Part shown: piece by piece, positions 53,833 to 64,000 of the stretch | How the letters are laid out: each line of letters opens with the position of its first letter | How positions within the stretch are numbered: position 1 is the stretch's first letter | From: Pardosa pseudoannulata | Lineage: Eukaryota; Arthropoda; Arachnida; Araneae; Lycosidae | Length of the DNA stretch: 64,000 bases | Assembly: GCA_032207245.1 (NCBI GenBank) | Contig: CM063509.1 | Span: 58,176,066-58,240,065, forward strand | Reading direction: 5' to 3' | The notes under the pieces: generated by a model | Database searches by the model: none | What the model saw: only the letters and a program-made list of their open reading frames with translations | What the model was told of the DNA's origin: nothing | Position numbers and translations under genes: made by a program

Positions 53833-55005
<1,173 letters not shown>

Positions 55006-55018
55006 AGTAAATATAGGG

Positions 55019-55194
55019 TTGGTTTGGTTTGGAGTGCTACGGTCTACTTTTTGCAACACGAGGGCTAATGAGACCGGGATCTACAGCTTAAAGCCGATTC
55101 CGAACGGCTACGAACATCCATGCCACTGTGGGATTCAAACCCACGAACTCAGGTACCGAAGGCCAGCACCCTAACCAATCGGCCATCGTTCGGC
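55019..55194 (-). mobile_element. tRNA-derived SINE, full-length, antisense, with 13-bp duplication
   Basis: On the - strand: GCCGAACGATGGCCGATTGG (A box region), GTGGGTTTGAATCCC (B box with one C-to-T change), a body with GGAATCGGCTTTAAGCTGTA, and the tail GCACTCCAAACCAAACC. AGTAAATATAGGG is exactly repeated at 55,006-55,018 and 55,195-55,207. Confidence 0.95.
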
Positions 55195-55301
55195 AGTAAA
55201 TATAGGGAGTTTTTGAAAAATAATACTCTAGTCTCTGTAACGGTATGCTACACAATTCTTTTATTTTATAACACCAGATGATTAAACAATTCCATGCATG
55301 T

Positions 55302-55430
55302 TCACGAACTATTTTAATGCCCTTCCCATTCATTTTCGAAACGAAGAAAACGAAAAGCTGCCCTTCCGTTTGAAATGAAAACCAGAATCGTCAAAAGTTG
55401 AGATGTGCCCTGCTGAGTGAAATTGCACGA
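55302..55430 (+). repeat. Partial, diverged AGGC-family MITE
   Basis: TAATGCCCTTCCCATTCATT and CTGCCCTTCCGTTTGAAAT followed by CCCTGCTGAGTGAAATTG match the family, with ends lost. Confidence 0.75.
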
Positions 55431-57329
55431 CGTGCTTATGTTTCAGAATAACTATTTTTGCTTCCAAGAACAAGTGAAGGAAGTATTGTATTCCCGATAA
55501 ATTTCAGGGCTCCAATTTCAAAGAAAATATCTAATTTGTCTATGACTGATTATGCACACATACCGCACAGACACTCTTTTACATGGGTACGGTAGATTAA
55601 ACTCTTCTTATCCGATATTTAAAACTTGCTCACAGGCGATAGTGACGCAGTTTATGGTGGAATGAAAATGTGAACATACTGCAAGAATTATTACTAGAAG
55701 TTACTAAAAGAATTATTGTATAAAGTTCATTTTTCAGGCCTTTAACTTCTATCCCCCTCAAAAAATAAATAATAATAATAATAATAGGGGCTTACTATTA
55801 ATAATAATAATAGGATTTCACGCATGCGCAATTACGAGGATATAATTCGGCCGGTAGATGCTAGTTATAATTCTATATTTACGGCAAAAAACACATGTTC
55901 CTAGTAAAAGTAGCAGACCCTGAGAATGAATGTTGTCATTTTGCCGACTAGATAATGTGATGGGAATAAATGATATAACTTCCCTTTTTTTCTTAGTTAA
56001 TAAACAGTTGAGAAACGATAAACTAATTATTTCGTGAAATGTTTCAGAAATGTGTTATATGACACATCTTTCTCAGTGTATTATCGTGTTATTTTCGTAA
56101 TTTCGCTTTGACTTCAACAGCATTTGTTCGAAAATAACTATATTTTACTTATAAAATTATTTCTTGTCCAAGTCAATGTATTAATATCCACGGGCATTAA
56201 CTCTGACCTTCAGTATTTTGCAAAACATTTCATTTCAACAAAGATCTTATCAGCGTATACTTTAACATTAATACTTGAGGTGTTTGAAGAAGTTATTAAG
56301 TTAATTTAAAATCTGGAGAATCAAAATATTACTTACCTATTTGATATGTGGATTTATACTTGTATGTTGGGCGTTTTGAAATACGCATGCGTTAACGGTA
56401 GCGGATAATCATTGTCCTCAAAGTAAGCACGCTATCATAAATTAAGAACTTTGTTACCCAACGCAGTGCATACTGTGATCATTATCATGATTACATTGTT
56501 GTTTTGATTTCCCTGTTCAAATTTCTTTCAGTTTCATATGTATATGTGTATACATATAAAATTACAAATGACTTTCAATGTTTTATAATATAAGTTTTAA
56601 TTTTTTTTTTTTTTTTTTTTTTTTAGTTATAGTAACATTTTTTCTCCCCCATATAAGTTCCCCCTTTTAAGGTCTAAATATTTACTGAATTTAAGGGATT
56701 AGAGAACTGAGAAAATATTAAATTATTTTGAAAGCGTTTTCAATTTTATTCAACTGTAGTTATTATAATCTCTGCACATTATCTTGTCATTCACTTTATT
56801 TATAATATTGAATTTAAGGTTTTCTGTTACATTTATCAATTTTTAATTTTAAAATGCTGTAAAAAAATTATATTAAGCAAGAAAAGATTATATAACTACT
56901 AGATTTTGGGTTATTTTTATAATACTAGTAACATTTTACTTTCTTTTGTTAACAATATATTGTGAGATTTTCTAAGTGTGTTAATAATATACATAAGGTT
57001 ATATTATAAATTAGTAATTGTTGATGAGTCACTATTTTAAAGTATAAAAGAAATTTATGATTTTAATTTTAAATTTAGACATTATATATGACAAAAGAAG
57101 AAAGTCAGAGATTAAAATTCAATTTTTAAATAGCTAAAGTTACAAACTAATAATTTCAGTACTTTCTACTGATTTTTAATTTTAATAAAATAGACTAGAA
57201 GTTATATATTATACATGAATGCTTCTCCAAATTTCTCAAATTTTAGCAGTCTGACATTTTAAAAGCCTTTAGATAATATTTGTTTTAGTGGCATACACAG
57301 ACGTCTTTTTATTATGGAGAGGGGGGTAG
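55431..57329. other. AT-rich intergenic DNA
   Basis: An ATA/ATT trinucleotide tract at 55,765-55,812 and a poly-T at about 56,602-56,624. No gene-like signal. Confidence 0.35.
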
Positions 57330-57612
57330 ATAAAAGTACCACAAGCAGATAAATTTTTGTATATAATACCCTTGCCATTTTGTTAAATTATAATATAAAA
57401 CAAGAGCATATTTTGATTTCATAAAGTATAATACAAGTTCATAATATTAATGTAAAAAATTTATGAACTTTCTCTTTAGTTCACTGGATCATCTGGGCTA
57501 TTGAACCACTAATTAACTTCATCCACTAACAAAAGTATTTTTGTATATAATGCCGGAACCATTTTGTTAAATTATAATATAAAACAAGAGCATATTTTGA
57601 TTTCATAAAATA
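57330..57612 (+). repeat. Tandem ~184-bp units leading into the 350-bp array
   Basis: TTGTATATAATNCC...CCATTTTGTTAAATTATAAT plus GAACTTTCTCTTNNGTTCA occurs at 57,355-57,480 and 57,540-57,665. The second copy overlaps the first ~350-bp unit. Confidence 0.85.
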
Positions 57613-58658
57613 TAATACAAGTTCATAATATTAATGTTAAAAATTTATGAACTTTCTCTTCGGTTCATTGGATCATCTGGGGTATTGAACCACCAATTAA
57701 CTTCATCCACTAACAAATCCAGTGAGTGTTGCTTCTGCTTAGAGCTATTTTGCCCTATCCCTAGAGCTAAACTTGAATTTTTTAAAATTAAAAAAGAATT
57801 AGTACATTAGATTGTCCTTTACTCTCCACTTTACCTAACTTTCAACATTACTATATGACAAACATGAAAACTTTTTCACCTTTGTAGGCATATCACTTAT
57901 AGCACAGAAGTATTTGAGAACATTTTTAACTAGTTATTTCATCATCAGTGTTCTCACTAATACAAGTTCATAATATTAATGTTAAAAATTTATGAACTTT
58001 CTCTTCGGTTCATTGGATCATCTGGGGTATTGAACCACCAATTAACTTCATCCACTGACAAATCCAGTGAGTGGTACTATAAGGTTTCTGCTTCGAGCTA
58101 TTTTGCCCTATGCCTAGAGCTAAACTTGAATTTTTTAAAATTAAAAAAGAATTAGTACATTAGATTGTCCTTTACTCTCCACTTTACCTAACTTTCAACA
58201 TTACTATATGACAAACATGAAAACTTTTTCACCTTTGTAGGCATATCACTTATAGCACAGAAGTATTTGAGAACATTTTTAACTAGTTATTTCATCATCA
58301 GTGTTCTCACTAATACAAGTTCATAATATTAATGTTAAAAATTTATGAACTTTCTCTTCGGTTCATTGGATCATCTGGGGTATTGAACCACCAATTAACT
58401 TCATCCACTGACAAATCCAGTGAGTGGTACTATAAGGTTTCTGCTTCGAGCTATTTTGCCCTATGCCTAGAGCTAAACTTGAATTTTTTAAAATTAAAAA
58501 AGAATTAGTACATTAGATTGTCCTTTACTCTCCACTTTACCTAACTTTCAACATTACTATATGACAAACATGAAAACTTTTTCACCTTTGTAGGCATATC
58601 ACTTATAGCACAGAAGTATTTGAGAACATTTTTAACTAGTTATTTCATCATCAGTGTT
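57613..58658 (+). repeat. ~352-bp tandem repeat, three units
   Basis: TAATACAAGTTCATAATATT starts units at 57,613, 57,959 and 58,311. The second and third are near identical over 352 bp. The first differs in a small stretch (TGAGTGTTGCTTCTGCTTAG against TGAGTGGTACTATAAGG). Each unit contains the small inverted pair GTTCATAATATTAATG...AAATTTATGAAC. Non-coding, satellite-like. Confidence 0.95.
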
Positions 58659-59098
58659 CTGAATATCAAGGTCAAGGTAATTGGTTTTTACGGAGTACCT
58701 AGCAGTGAAAAAAGCACTACTTCAACCTCCGAACGATAACAGAACAAAAACATAATTTGGGCCTCAAGAAAAACAGGTTAGCCAAACAAAAATTTAGTTC
58801 GCTTACAGCGGCTTCCGAAAGATCGAAAGAAAAATGCTGTAAGGTGTAAAAATCGTTCACATACAATGCATATGTGAAAAACAACACGTTGAATGATTAA
58901 AAATAATCATTCTGTACCTTGAACAATGACAAAACATCAAAAAACATAGCAAGTAATCAAAAATGCACTCGGCCAGAGCACATAAAAGTAAAATTAATCA
59001 GTGTTCTCACTACAGCATGAGAATATGAGAAACTTGTACATATATTTTCTTTTCTTTCATATAAATATTATTACTTCTTGAAGTTTGTGCTCTTTGTA
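58659..59098. other. Spacer with nothing recognised
   Basis: Contains a stray TCAGTGTTCTCACT (about 59,000), the end phrase of the 352-bp unit. Otherwise featureless. Confidence 0.35.
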
Positions 59099-59106
59099 AA
59101 CCAGCT

Positions 59107-59720
59107 CAGGGCCGTAGCCAGACATTATATTCAGAGGGGGAACAAGAGAAAATGCAATATTTTTCATGAGTGATACTTCAATAAAACCAAAGGTTTTTTT
59201 ATGTATGTACCCCTAATGAGTATAATAATACAATGTGGTTTTAAAATATCAAAATGATTTTTAAAAAATGGCATAATGAACAAATTTAAAGATAATGAAT
59301 TTAATAGTAAAATTAAGAATGAAAAGGTATAAATTATATATGGTATTGAATTCTAATTTTTAAAACATAAGTATAACCAAATAAAAAGAATAATTTTGAA
59401 AGAAAATGAACATGCTTAAATTTTTTACTTGTGCGTTATAAAATATACTCACCTTGAAGATTTGCAAAAAAAAATTTCAAAATTTCTTCAAATTGTGCAT
59501 GAGTTTGCTAAGAGTGCTAGTCAATATGCTTTTACTTGTCGAATACAATTTGCACCTTTTTTTTTTAACTCAATGTCACTAAACAAACTGTTGTCTATGC
59601 ACAGCTAGGCAGATGACACAATCACACATATGGTTAATTTTCTTTCCATGAAAGATCTTTATAGAATTTCGGAGGGGGGGCCAGTCTCCTAAATCATCCC
59701 CCTCCCTGCCTATGGCTTTT
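59107..59720. mobile_element. hAT-type element, non-autonomous
   Basis: AACCAGCT is exactly repeated at 59,099-59,106 and 59,721-59,728, an 8-bp duplication. Ends CAGGGCCGTAGCCAG and (reverse) AAAAGCCATAGGCAG match imperfectly. CAGGGCCGTAGCCAG is a common hAT terminus. No transposase inside. Confidence 0.85.
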
Positions 59721-59728
59721 AACCAGCT

Positions 59729-60715
59729 TCATTTTGTGCAAAGATCTCTCGTTTTGAAAAATTCATGCACTTGTGACGTAGTAAGTGAGCCGAGCCAAGC
59801 TTCTTGGATTTTCTGGGTTTTATTCCTACGCTCACTGCTAGGTACATTTTTCATCAGTATTTACACATTTATATACAAGTAGCATTATAAGCATTTAACA
59901 ATCTCCGTTTAGCTAGACACGATCATACCCTGAAAAAATAAAACAACATTCTCCCCTGAATGTCGGGTCACGAACTTTTTCCCCGTCCGAGAATAACCTC
60001 TTCGGACAAAACCTTTCTGGCTAATCCCTGGTCCCCTAATTTCTCTCCAGTTAAGCGCTTAGCTTCACCTACACTCCGAGGAGGGAACAGACTGTAAAGA
60101 TTTCCCGACATTTCAGAGAGAGGAAATATAACGTTGCAAAAGACGCACCCAACATTCCTGGAGAGGGAGCTAGCTTTTGGCAGGAAAATATAGAATATGT
60201 TACACACTCTTTCTGTTTTGGATAAATAAGTTTCCTTATATGTGAAATTCTTGTATTTTTTGTTAAACCTTTTCATTTTGTGCAAAATTCTTATATTTAC
60301 TTTTTTTTTAACCTTTGTTCTTATTTTTTATTTCCCTTGCTATCACTACTCATCTTACTATAATAGGAATACACAAAAATTTGTCATACATTGCAGATGA
60401 AATAAGTGGAGCATACCAACACTCCGTACTCAGGGTAATTGACATTACTTCCTAAATGTGACCTTTTCTCTTTCTGTGGGATCTGAATATAAAGTGTGTG
60501 TAAACAATAACACACACTTCATATTTAACATGTGCAAAATTTATTTTTCAGAAGAAACAACTGTAATGGATCCCATTGTACAATAATATCCACCCTTAAC
60601 TATGACACAATTTTTGCGGCAATCAAATTCACTATTTTATACATAAAGGAAGTCTTATTTAACAGTGGATAATTTTTTTTTTTTTTTTTTTTCCAATGCC
60701 TATTCATGTGTTTTC
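59729..60715. other. Intergenic DNA with a small hairpin
   Basis: AAGTGTGTGT/ACACACACTT (60,492-60,519, 8-nt loop) is a 10-bp hairpin. A 105-codon - strand ORF at 60,285-59,968 has no recognisable domain. A poly-T lies at about 60,673-60,692. Confidence 0.35.
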
Positions 60716-60719
60716 TTAA

Positions 60720-61658
60720 GGTATCCGTCTACGTGTGGAGAACTTTTTTCTTTAAACATAGAAACTAGTTCATGTTTTTACATTTTTAGATTTATTTTTT
60801 ATATTATCATAGAGAATTGCACTTAAAAAAATTATTCCTGGAGAAGTTTTTATAAAATTTCTAATAAATGAAGAAAATTTAGTAAAAAAATCGGTTTTTT
60901 CAAAAGGTCTAATTTTTTAATAAATTAAATTATTTCAATATTTTTTTGATGCAACACATTTCTTATACACTGGACTAGTGAATCACCTAAAATCTTTGCT
61001 TAATTTACATTTGGTAAAAAATTTTAGTCCTTCAAAATCATACACATTGAATTTTTAATGAATTTTCATTACCTTTATATCTAACTATGAGTGTAACATC
61101 ATTAAAAATTATCCAAATTTAAAGCTTTTAGGTCATTTACTAGTCAATACTATCAAAAGCATTCATAATAATTTTCAACAAAATATTTTAAGAACATTTT
61201 GAGAAATCACATTTCAAGTTTCAACATTTAATAAAAATACCATTCTAAGAAAAAAGCATTTGAAGTTAATGAAAGCAACTTTAACTATTAAAACATTAAA
61301 ATACATGTTTAAAATTCCCCACACTTTCTTGCTTCAAAACTTTCTAATTGCCAAGTTGCTAATTATTAAAAATACTAGAAAAATGTTTAAACTAATCTTC
61401 ATGAAAATTTAAAAAATTTTGTCCAAAAAAATGCTTTAAAAGGCTTTAAATTCACAACTTCCGGTTCCGAAGTCGCTACTTCCGTTTTGTTTTGACAGCT
61501 GTCACTGATGTTTAAACAGCTGTCACTTTTCTTTAAAATGCCGTAGAGACAAAACAAAAACAGATTTAGAAGCCTAAAAGTTGAAATTTTACAATAGAGA
61601 AATAAAAAAAAATTATGATTTTTGGCAAAAAATGACGTTTTCAACATAGACGGATACC
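60720..61658. mobile_element. TTAA-flanked element, GGTATCCG ends
   Basis: GGTATCCGTCTACGT at the left and (reverse) GGTATCCGTCTATGT at the right are inverted repeats, with exact TTAA on both sides (60,716-60,719; 61,659-61,662). 939 bp, AT-rich, no credible ORF. Size and ends match the family member at 42,530-44,666 once its mariner is removed. Confidence 0.85.
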
Positions 61659-61932
61659 TTAATTTTTAGAAACTTACTTAACATAAGAAATCTCTGTTTT
61701 GGAAAAAGAGTAAATAGTTCACATCTTTTTCTTTTCGTTTTTTTTTTTTAATGAGAACTGTATGTGTTTTTATTAAATTATTAAAATAATAATAGATTAA
61801 GTAAACACTCTTGTTCATAGCACTTAATTTTATATATGCCATGACAATACAAAATTACTTCCATTTGGATTCATTACTAATTTTACCATTAGTTACTTTT
61901 CCATTGATAAATCTGGCTTCTATATTTGTATG

Positions 61933-62087
61933 ATTGGTTAGGGTGCTGGCCTTCGGTACCAGAGTTTGTGGGTTCGAATCCCAAAGTGGCATGGATGTTC
62001 ATAGCCGTTCGAAATTGGCTTTAAACAGTAGGTCCTAGTTTCATTAGCCTTGTGTTGCAAAAAGTAAACTGTAGCACTCCAAACCAA
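61933..62087 (+). mobile_element. tRNA-derived SINE with 14-bp duplication
   Basis: Starts ATTGGTTAGGGTGCTGGCC (slightly 5'-truncated), has a perfect B box GGTTCGAATCC, body GTTCATAGCCGTTCGAAATT, and tail GCACTCCAAACCAA. TCTATATTTGTATG flanks it exactly at 61,919-61,932 and 62,088-62,101. Confidence 0.95.
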
Positions 62088-62359
62088 TCTATATTTGTAT
62101 GTTTACATTTGTTAAACGCTATTTCTATTGAGTTTTTATTACTCAATTACAAAATAGCTTAGAATTTTGTATCATATAGTTATCAATAATAAAGTGTTCA
62201 AGAATAAAAGTTCTTTACAGTATGCAACTGCAATAATATATTCACTTTTTGTACTTAATAGAGATATAATGGTTTGCTTTTTTCCCTGATGTTTAACTAA
62301 TAGTACCAAGATAAAAAAAAATTTACTTATCCAGTTACACTCTTTCTGTTTTTGTATTA

Positions 62360-62661
62360 CCATCAAAATTATTAGTAGTAGTTACATTATCTGTACATCT
62401 AATTATTTTTTTACAGTAGTATTTAAATATATTTAAATTCTCTTATTTCCATCATATATTATTTGATTATCTAAATATCTATTACAATAGATATCCCATG
62501 AACCATCTGATCCAGTTTTGTTATTTATTTATAAATAACAAACTTCTTATCTATTTGCTATGTGGAAGTTATATGAACAGAAGAATAAACAACAGATTTC
62601 TTTTTATTTAACTTTTGTGAGTGAAAATATTATTTTATGTCCTTAAACAGCTGCTTAATTT
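62360..62661 (+). repeat. Copy of the 50.7-51.0 kb repeat segment
   Basis: Matches 50,690-50,975 (TTATCTGTACATCTAATTAT through GTCCTTAAACAGCTGCTTAA) with small indels, and runs directly into the 569-bp tandem units. Confidence 0.85.
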
Positions 62662-63750
62662 TTCACTTTTTATGAAAACAGAGTTTATTGATTTACATCC
62701 CATTGATTTAAATCATTAGATTAAAATTAATCACTGATTAAAATTAAGAATATTTTTTTTAAATATTACATATGCTTTCAGCAACTGGTTCCTCAGTACC
62801 TTTTATAAGACTATTTCCCGCTTCAAGCTTGCTTGAGTCAGTATTTGTAAATATAATTGAAAAATGGAAAAGCATCTAAGCATGTGTCTTTAGTTTTCAG
62901 CAATTTTACATGAGCATATGCACATTTTATTTTTTACAACAAGCTGTTATTTTAATGTCATGGACACACAAAAAAAAACAACAGAAATGAATGGATATTG
63001 ATAAGAAATATTTTAAGAAATTAACCTTAATGTTGCAAAATGAAAACGATGTACATTCAAATGAAAGTGAATAATTTTTAGAAACATACTCATCCTGGTA
63101 GGAAAAAATGTATGTTTAGCATTACTTATGCTAGCATATCTAAAATGTAGGTTCAGTATTCTGCAAGAAAATTTACATCTATGAAATAAGTCGTCTACTA
63201 GGATTTAAATAAGATAAAAGAGAAAATTTATTCACTTTTTATGAAAACAAAGTTTATTGATTTATATCACCTTGATTTAAATCATTCGATTAAAAATAAT
63301 CACTGATTGAAATCAAGAATCCCTTTTATTAGTATTACATATGCTTACAGCAACTGGTTCCTGAGTATCTTTTATAAGACTTAAGCTTGGTTGAGTCAGT
63401 ATTTGTAAATATAATTGAAAAATGGAAAAGCATCTAAGCATGTGTCTTTAGTTTTCAGTAATTTTACATGAGAATATGCACATTTTATTTTTTACAACAG
63501 CTGTTATTTTAATGTCATGGACACAAAAGAAGAACAAAAATGAATGGATATTGATAAGAAATATTTTAAGAAATTAACCTTAATGTTGCAAAATGAAAAC
63601 TATGTACATTCAAATGAAAGTAAATAATTTTTAGAAACATACTCATCCTGGTAGGAAAAAATGTATATTTAGCATTACTTCTGCTAGCAGATCTAAAATG
63701 TAGGTTGTTTAGCAGTCTGAAAGAAAATTTACATCTATGATACAAGTCAA
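62662..63750 (+). repeat. ~569-bp tandem repeat, two units
   Basis: TTCACTTTTTATGAAAACA starts units at 62,662 and 63,231. They match to about 63,745, including CAACTGGTTCCTNAGTANCT and GAATGGATATTGATAAGAAA. The beginning of the unit also matches the Tc1 target region at 50,975-51,015 and 52,521-52,590. Confidence 0.9.
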
Positions 63751-64000
63751 GAAAATAAATGACTGTTTACAAAAACTGATTTTAAACTAACTTCAATTTT
63801 AATGTTTTTATTTATTTATAAAAAATAGAAATAACAGAATTGAAACCTTTACTCAGATTGCTATCACTCTCAAATTCAAATGTTACCACCCATTCTTTTT
63901 CTTCATCAGATAATTCTTGAAGAAGGGGGAGAAAACTCAGTTTGCTTTATGTATTATTTCCTCATGAAATGTATAAATTATGGATTCAATGCTATATATA

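Overview
The window is animal nuclear DNA: AT-rich, with spliced genes that have very long introns and dense, nested transposable elements. The mix of mariner, Tc1, pogo/Tigger, hAT and TTAA-flanked elements, Jockey-like LINEs and tRNA-derived SINEs suggests an arthropod. An arachnid such as a spider is my best inference, not something the sequence proves.

Only two host genes are clearly supported. (1) A complete SLC17-family (sialin / phosphate / vesicular glutamate transporter-like) major facilitator gene lies on the + strand. Its 11 coding exons run from 11,269 to 42,428, all with GT/AG borders and compatible phases, and encode 557 residues. Its start-codon exon is present twice, at 11,222-11,275 and 12,364-12,417, because about 0.58 kb was tandemly duplicated. 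(2) A cytosolic sulfotransferase (SULT) gene lies on the - strand, with an uninterrupted 316-residue CDS at 47,993-47,043 preceded by a splice acceptor.

Layout. 0-11 kb is upstream or intergenic: a mariner, two pogo/Tigger-type elements, a hAT MITE, a Harbinger-type MITE, a TTAA-flanked element carrying a YqaJ/SWIM-like ORF fragment, and an LTR-like promoter block. 11-42.4 kb is the SLC17 gene. Its introns hold large TA microsatellites, a degenerate gypsy-type integrase, a 76-bp minisatellite, a 44-bp palindromic repeat, a SINE nested in a TTAA element nested in a Harbinger-type MITE, LINE insertions with target duplications, a solo LTR and Tc1 relics. 42.5-44.7 kb is a TTAA-flanked element split by a mariner. 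47-48.5 kb holds the sulfotransferase and a broken THAP domain. 48.9-64 kb is repeats: a degenerate Tc1-like copy, one Tc1 element with an intact transposase ORF and near-identical termini, SINEs, a hAT element, a second member of the TTAA family, and tandem repeats of about 352 and 569 bp.

No prokaryote-style operon, CRISPR array, rRNA gene or functional tRNA gene is seen. The two host genes show no evident functional link. Most of the interest lies in transposon archaeology: target duplications, empty sites present within the same window, related TTAA-flanked families, and transposon activity around exons. All element classifications come from termini, target duplications and short protein motifs read by eye.
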